Shown here: positions 1 to 6,987 of the stretch, piece after piece
Position numbering within the stretch: position 1 is the stretch's first letter
Layout of the letters: each line of letters opens with the position of its first letter
Source of the DNA: Sphingomonas bacterium
Lineage (GTDB): Bacteria > Pseudomonadota > Alphaproteobacteria > Sphingomonadales > Sphingomonadaceae
Assembly: GCA_026785645.1 (NCBI GenBank)
Contig: JAJAZM010000177.1
Location: 1 to 16,006 of the forward strand
DNA length: 16,006 bases
Reading direction: 5' to 3'
The notes under the pieces: generated by a model
Databases searched by the model: none
The model's input: only the letters and a program-made list of their open reading frames with translations
What the model was told of the DNA's origin: nothing
Program-made: the position numbers and the translations under genes

Positions 1-1155
1 CGCGATTTCGAGCATGCGTCCGAATATCCGGTGTTGATCCTGCTCGCCACGGTCGGCACATCGGTGATGGTCTCGGCGACTAGCCTGATAACGCTCTATG
101 TCGGGCTCGAGCTCTCCAGCCTGTCGGGCTATGTCCTCGCCGCTTACCGCCGCTCGGACGAACGCAGCGCCGAGGCCGGGCTCAAATATTTCGTGTTGGG
201 CGGGCTCGCCTCGGGCATCCTGCTTTACGGCATTTCCTTGCTCTACGGTTTTACCGGCACGACCGGGTTCAACGGCATCGCCGCCGCCTTTGCACGTGAC
301 ACAACCCCGTCGATCGGCTTGTTGTTCGGGCTGGTATTCACGCTCGCTGGCATGGCGTTCAAGATCAGCGCGGTGCCGTTCCACATGTGGACGCCGGACG
401 TCTACGAAGGCGCGCCGACCCCGGTCACCGCCTTCTTCGCCTCGGCCCCCAAGGTCGCCGCGGTGCTGCTCGCCACCCGCATCTGTCTCGATGCGCTCGC
501 CCCGGCGATCGACGCCTGGCGCCAGATCGTGGTGTTCGCCGCACTCGCCTCGATCGCGCTCGGTGCCATCGCCGCCTATGGTCAGACCAATATCAAGCGC
601 TTGCTGGCTTATTCGTCGATCAACAATGTCGGCTTCGCGCTGATCGGACTCGCCGCGGGCGGACCCAGGGGTGCGTCGGCGGTATTGTTCTACATGGCGG
701 TCTATGTCGTGATGACGCTCGGCGCCTTCCTCTGCGTACTGCGCATGCGCGACGAAGCGGGCGAGCCGGTCGAGAGCCTGTCCAGCCTGGCGGGTCTGTC
801 CCAGTCGCGCCCGGGCCTGGCCGCCGCCATCGCCATCTTCATGTTCAGCCTCGCCGGAATCCCGCCCCTGCTCGGCTTCTGGCCCAAGGTCGTCGTGTTC
901 CAGGCGGCGATCGGGGAAGGGCTGGTGTGGCTCGCGGTGGCTGGTTTCCTCGGCTCGGTGATCGGCGCTTATTATTACATCAAGATCGTCAAGATCATGT
1001 ACTTCGACGCGCCGGCAGCGCCCTTCGCCAAGGCCAAGGCACCGGTCGAAACCGCGCTGATCTTCCTCGCCGCAGTCGCGGTCAGCCCGCTCGGCTATTT
1101 TGCGATCGGCCCGCTCGGCAATGTCGCCGACAAGGCCGCCGCGACCCTGTTTTGA
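1..1155 (+). CDS. nuoN: NADH-quinone oxidoreductase subunit N, 5'-truncated by window edge
   Basis: This is a membrane-arm, antiporter-like subunit of respiratory complex I, which couples NADH:quinone electron transfer to proton pumping across the inner membrane. The frame is open from base 1, giving 384 residues; by comparison with usual NuoN length roughly the first 100 residues lie outside the window. The sequence is a series of hydrophobic helices carrying the charged residues typical of the family: Glu in YVGLELSSL (bases 109-111), Lys in GLKYFVLGG (184-186), Lys in AFKISAVPFHMWTPDVYEG (361-363), Lys in QTNIKRLLAYSSINNVG (595-597) and Lys in LGFWPKVVVF (886-888). The TGA stop at 1153-1155 overlaps the next gene's TTG start. 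A GTG at base 31 could be taken for a start, but the upstream in-frame codons (RDFEHASEYP) continue the NuoN pattern, so it is internal. The identification is very secure. Confidence 0.97.
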   Translation, partial: RDFEHASEYPVLILLATVGTSVMVSATSLITLYVGLELSSLSGYVLAAYRRSDERSAEAGLKYFVLGGLASGILLYGISLLYGFTGTTGFNGIAAAFARDTTPSIGLLFGLVFTLAGMAFKISAVPFHMWTPDVYEGAPTPVTAFFASAPKVAAVLLATRICLDALAPAIDAWRQIVVFAALASIALGAIAAYGQTNIKRLLAYSSINNVGFALIGLAAGGPRGASAVLFYMAVYVVMTLGAFLCVLRMRDEAGEPVESLSSLAGLSQSRPGLAAAIAIFMFSLAGIPPLLGFWPKVVVFQAAIGEGLVWLAVAGFLGSVIGAYYYIKIVKIMYFDAPAAPFAKAKAPVETALIFLAAVAVSPLGYFAIGPLGNVADKAAATLF

Positions 1156-1877
1156 GCCGGATCCAAATCGTCGAGCAGACTGGCTCGACCAACGCCGATC
1201 TGATTTCCGATTCGACCGCCGGGGAAGGCGACTGGCAGATCGCGCTTCGTCAGTCGTCGGGCAAAGGGCGGCAGGGGCGATTATGGCAATCGCTCGACGG
1301 CAACTTCGCGGGGTCGACCCTGATCCGCCTGCGCGACGGCGACCCGCCTCCCGCCACATTGGCGCTCGCTGCGGGCCTCGCGCTGATCGAAGCCGCCGAC
1401 ACCGCCGCGCCGGGCCGCGCGCTGCAGCTCAAATGGCCCAATGATCTGATGCTCGCCAATGATTTGCAGGAATGGGCCAAGCTCGGTGGCATCCTGCTCG
1501 AGCGGAGCGGGGACCGCGTCGTCGCCGGGTTCGGGGTCAATCTCGCCGCCGCCCCGGCGATCGAAGGTCGCGCCACCGCCAGCCTCGACGCCGCAGTCAC
1601 GCCCCAAGCCTTCGCCCCGTTGCTCGCCGCCAGCTTTGCCCGCCTGTTGGTCGCCTGGCGCAGCGCCGATCCCGCCGTCTTCATCACCGCCTGGCAGCAC
1701 CGCGCCCACCCGGTCGGCACCCCGATCGATGTCCACAACGCCCCCGGCGATCTGCGCTCCGGCCGGTTCGACGGGCTCGACCCCGACGGCGCGCTTCGCC
1801 TCGCGCTCGATGGCGGCGCCGTCGAGCGCATTCATGCCGGTGATGTGACCCTCGCCAATCTCCCTTCGGCACGCTAG
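1152..1877 (+). CDS. birA: Biotin--[acetyl-CoA-carboxylase] ligase (catalytic-only form)
   Basis: This enzyme activates biotin with ATP and transfers it to the biotin carboxyl carrier lysine of carboxylases. The protein is 241 residues if it starts at the TTG at 1152, which overlaps the nuoN stop in a TTGA arrangement. The protein then begins directly with the ligase fold (SRIQIVEQTGSTNADL). The biotinyl-AMP loop is SSGKGRQGRLW (about residues 35-45), followed by KWPNDL (94-99) and KLGGILLE (110-117), whose Lys110 corresponds to the substrate-binding lysine of the family. A C-terminal SH3-like subdomain follows. There is no room for the N-terminal helix-turn-helix of E. coli BirA, so this form should not repress biotin genes. 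No clear Shine-Dalgarno sequence precedes the TTG, so translation probably depends on coupling to nuoN. The enzyme identity is secure and the exact start moderately so. Confidence 0.93.
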   Translation: MSRIQIVEQTGSTNADLISDSTAGEGDWQIALRQSSGKGRQGRLWQSLDGNFAGSTLIRLRDGDPPPATLALAAGLALIEAADTAAPGRALQLKWPNDLMLANDLQEWAKLGGILLERSGDRVVAGFGVNLAAAPAIEGRATASLDAAVTPQAFAPLLAASFARLLVAWRSADPAVFITAWQHRAHPVGTPIDVHNAPGDLRSGRFDGLDPDGALRLALDGGAVERIHAGDVTLANLPSAR

Positions 1878-1886
1878 GGCGCGCAC

Positions 1887-2663
1887 ATGCTGCTCGCCAT
1901 CGATGCCGGAAACACCAATGTCGTCTTCGCGCTCGTCGATAACGCGGGCGCGATCAAAACCAGGTGGCGAATTGCAACCGATCCTCGCCGCACCGCCGAC
2001 GAATATGCCGTCTGGCTCCATCAGCTGCTGGCGATGGAAGGTTTTAAATCAGGTGATGTTCGCAGTGTGACCATCGGCACCGTCGTCCCCCGCGCGCTCC
2101 ATAATCTCACCGTCCTGTCGCAGAAATATTTCCACCTCGATCCGCTCGTCGCGGGCCAGCATGGCTGGCCGATCGCGCTCGACGTTCCCGAGCCCGCGAC
2201 CGTCGGCGCCGACCGTGCGTTGAACGCGATCGCCGCCCACGCGCGGCACGATGGCGATCTGATCATCGTCGACTTCGGCACCGCCACCACCTTCGACGTG
2301 GTCGATTTCTCGGGCGCCTATAAAGGCGGGATCATCGCGCCGGGAATCAACCTCAGCCTCGACGCGCTCGTCGCCGCCGCCGCCAAGCTCCCGCGCATCG
2401 CGATCGAGGCGCCGGCCGACACCAGTGTGATTGGCCGAACCACCGAAAGCCAGATGCTGATCGGGGTCTATTGGGGCTATGTCGCGATGATCGAGGGGCT
2501 GGTTACCCGCCTCAAGGCCGAGATCGGCCGCCCCGCCAAGGTCATCGCCACGGGTGGCCTCGCCATCTTGTTCGACAAGCATACCGACGTTTTCGACAGC
2601 ATCGAACCCGACCTTACCATCCAGGGCCTCGCCCTGCTCGCCGCGAAGGCCCCAGCAAAATGA
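1887..2663 (+). CDS. coaX: Type III pantothenate kinase
   Basis: CoaX phosphorylates pantothenate to 4'-phosphopantothenate, the first committed step of coenzyme A synthesis. The 258-residue length is normal for the family. It belongs to the ASKHA (actin-like kinase) fold. The N-terminal phosphate loop DAGNTN is at residues 6-11, GADRALN places the catalytic-type Asp at about 109, the second phosphate motif IIVDFGTATTFDVV has Asp at about 129, GGIIAPGINLSLDAL follows, and a late nucleotide-binding motif ATGGLA is present. The ATG at 1887 is preceded by AGGG (1876-1879) with seven bases of spacing, which supports this start. It lies nine bases after birA and its TGA overlaps the ATG of rnj. 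Type III enzymes are not generally feedback-inhibited by CoA; this is family knowledge and is not visible here. Confidence 0.96.
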   Translation: MLLAIDAGNTNVVFALVDNAGAIKTRWRIATDPRRTADEYAVWLHQLLAMEGFKSGDVRSVTIGTVVPRALHNLTVLSQKYFHLDPLVAGQHGWPIALDVPEPATVGADRALNAIAAHARHDGDLIIVDFGTATTFDVVDFSGAYKGGIIAPGINLSLDALVAAAAKLPRIAIEAPADTSVIGRTTESQMLIGVYWGYVAMIEGLVTRLKAEIGRPAKVIATGGLAILFDKHTDVFDSIEPDLTIQGLALLAAKAPAK

Positions 2664-4300
2664 CACCCGGTGAAGAACTGCTTTTCCTGGCCCTCGGCGG
2701 GTCGGGCGAGATTGGTATGAACGTCAATCTCTACGGTACCCAGGGCAAATGGCTGATGGTCGACCTCGGCCTGACCTTCGCCGACAGCGACTATCCCGGG
2801 ATCGACCTGATCCTGCCCGAGCTTGAATTCATCGAGCAACGCCGCGACCAATTGGTCGGGATCGTCCTGACCCACGGCCATGAGGATCATATCGGCGCGA
2901 TCCCCTATCTCGCCGCCGATTTGAAGGTCCCGTTCTACGCCACCCCGTTCACCGCCGGGCTGATTGCCGGCAAGCTCGAGGAAGAAGGGCTGATCGGGAA
3001 GGTCAAGCTGCACATCATCCAGCGCGACGGTAGCATCGACCTCGATCCGTTCAAGATCACCTTCAAGGCGCTCGCTCACTCGATCCCCGAGGGCAATGGT
3101 CTGGTCATCGAAACCCCGCACGGCAAGATTTTCCACACCGGCGACTGGAAGATCGACGAGACGCCGGTGCTCGGCGAGATGTCGAGCGACAAGGTGATGC
3201 ACGACATTGGCGACAGCGGTATTCTGGCTTTGGTGTGCGATTCGACCAATGTTTTTCAGGAAATGCCGTCAGGCTCCGAAGCCGGGGTCCACGCCGGGCT
3301 TCGTCAGGCGGTCGAGGAAGCCAAAGGCCGGGTCTTGGTGACGACTTTCGCCTCCAACGCCGCGCGGCTCCAGACCCTGGGCCAAGTGGCGATCGAGACG
3401 GGGCGCAAATTGTGCGTCGCCGGCCGCTCGCTCGACCGCATCCTGCGGGTCGCCAGGGCCAATGGCTATTTGCTCGATTTCCCCGACACGGTGCGGTTCG
3501 ACGAGGCGATGCGCTTGCCGCGAAACGAAGTAATGATCCTCGCCACCGGTGGGCAGGGCGAGCCCCGCGCGGCATTGTCGCGGGTCGCTTTCGGAAGTCA
3601 CGAATTGAAGCTGGTGTCGGGTGATACGGTGATCTTTTCGTCCAAGCAGATCCCGGGCAATGAAATCGCCATCGGGCGGATCATGAATGCGTTGAGCGAC
3701 CTTGGCGCGATCACCGTCACCGATCGACAACTCCACATCCACGTCTCGGGTCACCCCGGCCGCCCCGAGCTTGCCCAGATGTACAAGTGGATCCGGCCCG
3801 AAATCGTCGTCCCGGTCCACGGCGAAGCGCGCCACATGGCCGAGCAGGCGCGGTTCGCTTTGGCCTGCGGCGTGCCCAAGTCGATCTACCAGAAGAATGG
3901 CGACATCGTCCGCCTGGCGCCCAAGGGGCCCAAGAAAGTCGGCACCGTCCGCACCGGTCGCCTGGTCCTCGACGGCGACGTCATCCTCACCGCCGACGGC
4001 GCGACCATCGGCGAGAGGCGCAAGCTTTCCGTCAATGGAATCATTGCGGTAGCCTTGCCACTCGACGCCAATGGCCGTCTTTCTGGGAAACCGTTGGTGC
4101 GTCCGCTCGGAGTGCCGGTCGAGGCCGATCGCAGCGATTTCATCGCCGATGCCACCGACGCCGCAACCCGCGCGTTCGGCGAAGCTGTCGACAGCGACAA
4201 GCTGCGCGAAGCGGTCCGCCTCGCGGTGCGCCGCTGCGCCACCGTATGGACTGGCAAGAAGCCGATCGTCGAGGTGATGGCGGTGAGCGCAGAACGATGA
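2660..4300 (+). CDS. rnj: Ribonuclease J (metallo-beta-lactamase/beta-CASP RNase)
   Basis: RNase J is a cytoplasmic RNase with endonuclease and 5'-to-3' exonuclease activity, acting in mRNA turnover and rRNA maturation. From the ATG at 2660 the protein has 546 residues, the usual size. The metal-binding residues are visible in order: HGHEDH (72-77), His140 in ALAHSIPEG, Asp162 in FHTGDWKID, and His387 in VPVHGEARH. The beta-CASP domain contains the HIHVSGHPG segment (about 359-367). A C-terminal domain covers roughly residues 450-546. The ATG overlaps the coaX TGA (ATGA), with GAAGG at 2645-2649 as a plausible ribosome binding site. An open frame extends further upstream but would run deep into coaX and is not credible. 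All catalytic motifs are intact. Placement after coaX is the familiar alphaproteobacterial arrangement. Confidence 0.96.
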   Translation: MTPGEELLFLALGGSGEIGMNVNLYGTQGKWLMVDLGLTFADSDYPGIDLILPELEFIEQRRDQLVGIVLTHGHEDHIGAIPYLAADLKVPFYATPFTAGLIAGKLEEEGLIGKVKLHIIQRDGSIDLDPFKITFKALAHSIPEGNGLVIETPHGKIFHTGDWKIDETPVLGEMSSDKVMHDIGDSGILALVCDSTNVFQEMPSGSEAGVHAGLRQAVEEAKGRVLVTTFASNAARLQTLGQVAIETGRKLCVAGRSLDRILRVARANGYLLDFPDTVRFDEAMRLPRNEVMILATGGQGEPRAALSRVAFGSHELKLVSGDTVIFSSKQIPGNEIAIGRIMNALSDLGAITVTDRQLHIHVSGHPGRPELAQMYKWIRPEIVVPVHGEARHMAEQARFALACGVPKSIYQKNGDIVRLAPKGPKKVGTVRTGRLVLDGDVILTADGATIGERRKLSVNGIIAVALPLDANGRLSGKPLVRPLGVPVEADRSDFIADATDAATRAFGEAVDSDKLREAVRLAVRRCATVWTGKKPIVEVMAVSAER

Positions 4301-4557
4301 AAATCGGATCGATCATTGCCATCTATTTCCTGTTCTTCGCCTTCAGTGCCTTTGCGCTGCTGCCGTTCGGAGTTCGCACGAGCGAGGAAATGGGCGAGGC
4401 CAAGGTGCCCGGGCAAGCCGACAGCGCGCCGCATCGCTTCGACCTCAAGCGCCATTTGATCCGCTCGGCTTTGGTCGGGCTTGGCCTGTTCGCGCTTTAT
4501 TATGCCAACTGGATGTTTGGCTGGGTCACCACCGACGATCTCGATTTCTACAATTAA
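4297..4557 (+). CDS. DUF1467 family small membrane protein
   Basis: This is an 86-residue protein of unknown function that resembles the alphaproteobacterial DUF1467 family, which is commonly encoded next to rnj. There are two predicted membrane helices, at about residues 5-24 (IIAIYFLFFAFSAFALLPFG) and 53-74. The loop between them holds a GVRT motif and a PGQADSAP segment, the recognisable parts of the family. The ATG overlaps the rnj TGA (ATGA), so it is probably translationally coupled and is likely the last gene of this plus-strand transcription unit, since the next gene is convergent ten bases away. No enzymatic residues can be identified. The family assignment rests on length, topology, motif memory and position. 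Confidence 0.85.
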   Translation: MKIGSIIAIYFLFFAFSAFALLPFGVRTSEEMGEAKVPGQADSAPHRFDLKRHLIRSALVGLGLFALYYANWMFGWVTTDDLDFYN

Positions 4558-4572
4558 AAGCTGACCCTCAGC
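4552..4572 (-). terminator. Possible weak intrinsic terminator between convergent genes
   Basis: Read on the minus strand, GCTGA-GGG-TCAGC forms a perfect 5-bp stem with a 3-base loop (4572 to 4560), followed directly by TTTTAATT (4559 to 4552). The minus-strand stop codon TGA (4570-4568) sits inside the left arm. The stem is short, so this is a candidate only. On the plus strand there is no downstream T tract. Confidence 0.35.
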
Positions 4573-6871
4573 GACGGCCGCCCGCGACCTGCGCCAGCGC
4601 GGCGTAGAGCTTGCCCATGTCGGATCCCATCAGTGTCACCGCCATGGCCCCGCCATCGCGCTCGGCGGTGACCCGGCGGAGCATTGCTTCGAAATCGTGG
4701 ACGTAGCGATTGACCGACTGCTGGAACTCGAGGTCGGTCTCGTAATGCGCGTCGATCGCGCGCGCCTCGGCATTGCCCATCAGCCGCGCCGCCTTGCGCG
4801 TGAATACGCCGCGGTCGCCCTTGAGATAGGCGCTCCATGCCTTGTCGTCGGTTTCGTCGGACAAGATCTTGCCGACGTCGATCGACGCCGAATGCATCGA
4901 ATCGATCAGCAAGGACACACGCCGCGCGAAGCTCTCGCTGTCACGCTCGCGCTGGCTGTCGTTGGTGTCGATGAAATGCTGCTCGAGCGCGCTTGCGCTC
5001 TGGCCGATCGAGATCATCTGCTGGGTCAGCCGCTCGGATGCACCGCGCGCCGATTCGACCGCCCGTGCGGTCACCCCTTCGACTTCGGCCAATTGCGCGA
5101 TCAACGTGTCACGAATGACGGTCTCCAGCGCGACATGGGCGGCGTCGGACAATTGGCCAGCGCTCGCCGGGATCACCGCCGAAATCGCCTCACGTGCGCG
5201 CTCTGCCGCGTGGGCTGCTGCCTCGCGCACCTGAAGCAACGCCGCGACCAGCGCCGGGCCGGTCTCGGCCGACAAATGGCTCGCTTCGGCTCCGGCCGCG
5301 GCAATTGCGGTCGACAATTCGCCAAGTCGCCGCTCGGCCCCGCCGACCCCGGTATCGACCGCCGCAAGCAACGCCGCCAGCCGATCGTGCTGGGCCTCGA
5401 TCGCCCCGGCGCCATTCTCCAACCGCATGCCCGCCTCGACCGCTGCATCGCGCGCCGATTCGATATGGGGCCGTGCTGCAACGCTCGTGTCGAGCAAGCG
5501 CTGCGCGCCGCCTTCGGCATCGCCCAATGCAGTCGACAATTGCCCCTGGATGTCGCTGGTCAGTCCGTCGAGCGACTGGCGAAGCCCGGCCATCCGCTCG
5601 GCCAATGTTTCCATCGCGCCTTCATGCTGCCCCGACTGGCCGGCAATCGCGTCCAATTCGCCGCGAACGCGAGTGAGCGAGTTGCTGATCGACTCAGCGC
5701 GACTGTCGCCGTCGAGCGCGAGGGCCGCAAACCGTTCTTCAAGGGCGGCCAGCCCGCCACCGATTCCGGCGATCATCCGTTGCGAGGCCGAATCCTGCTC
5801 CATCACTCGCTCGGCCAGCCCCTCAAGCGAGCCCTGCGCCGACGCCAATCGCGATCCCATCGCCTCAGCGGCGTCGATTCCGGTTCGCCCGATCCCGGCC
5901 TTCGCCTGGTCGATCAGCGCGGTGACCGCTTGCGACTGAAGGTCGATCCCGCCGCGAATTTCCTCAAGTGCTTGCGCCGACCGCATGAGCAAGGCGTCGA
6001 TCGTCGCGGTCGAGCCTGAGGTTGCTTGCTCGACCCGGGCGAGCGCAACGCCGCTTCGAGCATCGACGTCGTCCAGTTGCGCAAGCAGCCGCTGGGTTGC
6101 CTCGGCGATCACCGAATCGGCCTCGCGGGTCCGCTGCGACAACGCCCCGACCTGGGTTTCGAACGCGACCGCCCGCCCGATGGCTTCCGTTCCGGCGTCG
6201 CGCAAAATTGCGGCCATGGACCGTGCGCTGGCTTCGGCGCGAGGCAGGTCGTCGAGCAACACGCCCATATCGACCATGGCTGATCCCGCCGCGCGGTCGA
6301 GCGCCTCACCCTGTGCTGCAATCCGCCGCGCGCTGCCCTCAAGCTCGCTGCTTGCGGTGCCGAGCCGCGCGGCAGCCTCGTCGCCGAGCCCCATCAACTG
6401 ATCGCTGATCGTGCGCAGCGCGCCATGATTGTCGTCGATCCGCTGGCGAAGCACCCCGAGCAGGCCCTCGAGCGATTGTGCTTCGTGGCGCATCGCGATG
6501 ACCGAGCGGGTGAATGCCTCGGCTTCCTTGCGCCGGGTGCGGCCGAACATCAGCCACACCAGCCCGAGCAAGGCCAGCGGCCCGGCGGCGATGGCGACCC
6601 ATGATGCCAGCTCCGGCGATGTCAGCGGTCGCGACGCAAGCGCCTGTCCCGCCGACCATGCGCTGAACGCCAACCATGCCGCAGCGAGCAGTCCGAGCGC
6701 CCAGCCGAGCACCGCACGACCGCCAGCGGTTACCGGCTGCGGCTCTTCGGCCACATAATTCCACGACTGGTTATTGAAATCCAACATCCCCATTCCCGCG
6801 TCATTCGGTTGCGAAATGGCGTCCTCGAAGGGGGTGGGAAGCGGTTCGGCGCGGTTAGGGGCTGTGGTCAT
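4568..6871 (-). CDS. Two-TM, long coiled-coil membrane protein (TipN-like architecture), unknown function
   Basis: The protein has 767 residues from the ATG at 6871. An acidic/proline-rich cytoplasmic N-terminus (1-50) is followed by two hydrophobic helices at about 52-78 and 88-110, then a basic patch (RTRRKEAEAF). Next come about 500 Ala/Glu/Gln/Leu-rich residues with heptad-like spacing (for example residues reading LEGLAERVMEQDSASQ), and finally a distinct C-terminal block (about 640-767) containing DDKAWSAYLKGDRGVFTRKA. That block looks like a conserved domain and not a plain coiled coil. I do not recognise an enzyme. The layout of two N-terminal membrane helices plus a very long coiled coil resembles the Caulobacter polarity factor TipN, but homology is not established. 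It could also be a chemoreceptor-like or envelope scaffold protein. An upstream in-frame TTG at 6967 was rejected because the extra 32 residues are low-complexity and would consume the divergent promoter region. Confidence 0.85.
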   Translation of the reverse strand: MTTAPNRAEPLPTPFEDAISQPNDAGMGMLDFNNQSWNYVAEEPQPVTAGGRAVLGWALGLLAAAWLAFSAWSAGQALASRPLTSPELASWVAIAAGPLALLGLVWLMFGRTRRKEAEAFTRSVIAMRHEAQSLEGLLGVLRQRIDDNHGALRTISDQLMGLGDEAAARLGTASSELEGSARRIAAQGEALDRAAGSAMVDMGVLLDDLPRAEASARSMAAILRDAGTEAIGRAVAFETQVGALSQRTREADSVIAEATQRLLAQLDDVDARSGVALARVEQATSGSTATIDALLMRSAQALEEIRGGIDLQSQAVTALIDQAKAGIGRTGIDAAEAMGSRLASAQGSLEGLAERVMEQDSASQRMIAGIGGGLAALEERFAALALDGDSRAESISNSLTRVRGELDAIAGQSGQHEGAMETLAERMAGLRQSLDGLTSDIQGQLSTALGDAEGGAQRLLDTSVAARPHIESARDAAVEAGMRLENGAGAIEAQHDRLAALLAAVDTGVGGAERRLGELSTAIAAAGAEASHLSAETGPALVAALLQVREAAAHAAERAREAISAVIPASAGQLSDAAHVALETVIRDTLIAQLAEVEGVTARAVESARGASERLTQQMISIGQSASALEQHFIDTNDSQRERDSESFARRVSLLIDSMHSASIDVGKILSDETDDKAWSAYLKGDRGVFTRKAARLMGNAEARAIDAHYETDLEFQQSVNRYVHDFEAMLRRVTAERDGGAMAVTLMGSDMGKLYAALAQVAGGRR

Positions 6872-6987
6872 GCCAATCAATTTACCATAATCTGCGGGGG
6901 GCGGAAGCGAATTACGCTGCGCGCTGGAAAGTTGGTCGTGCTGTGGCCTAGAAGGAGCGGGAATCAACCGGGGAAAGTGGGGGATAA
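6872..6987. promoter_or_regulatory. Divergent intergenic region, probable back-to-back promoters
   Basis: These 116 bases separate two divergent genes and must hold the promoter of each unless transcription enters from elsewhere. Towards the minus-strand gene there is an AT-rich patch reading GATTATGGTAAATTGATT just before its ATG, a possible -10 region. Towards the plus-strand gene there is a purine-rich stretch GGGAAAGTGGGGGAT (6971-6985) that may serve as a loose ribosome binding site. One GANTC site (GAATC, 6961-6965), the CcrM methylation target in alphaproteobacteria, is present. No confident -35/-10 pair can be assigned by eye. Confidence 0.4.

Noticed and set aside
387..1151. Upstream extension of the birA frame inside nuoN
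   Set aside because: The in-frame sequence is Arg-rich shadow translation of nuoN; recognisable ligase sequence begins only after the TTG at 1152.
4697..6019. Long plus-strand open frame antisense to the coiled-coil gene
   Set aside because: Its Arg/His-rich, domain-free translation is typical of the antisense strand of a GC-rich gene; the minus-strand protein has clear membrane helices, heptads and a structured C-terminus.
6872..6967. N-terminal extension of the coiled-coil protein to a TTG at 6967
   Set aside because: The extension is low-complexity, uses a rare start, and leaves only 20 bases to the divergent gene; the ATG at 6871 is preferred.
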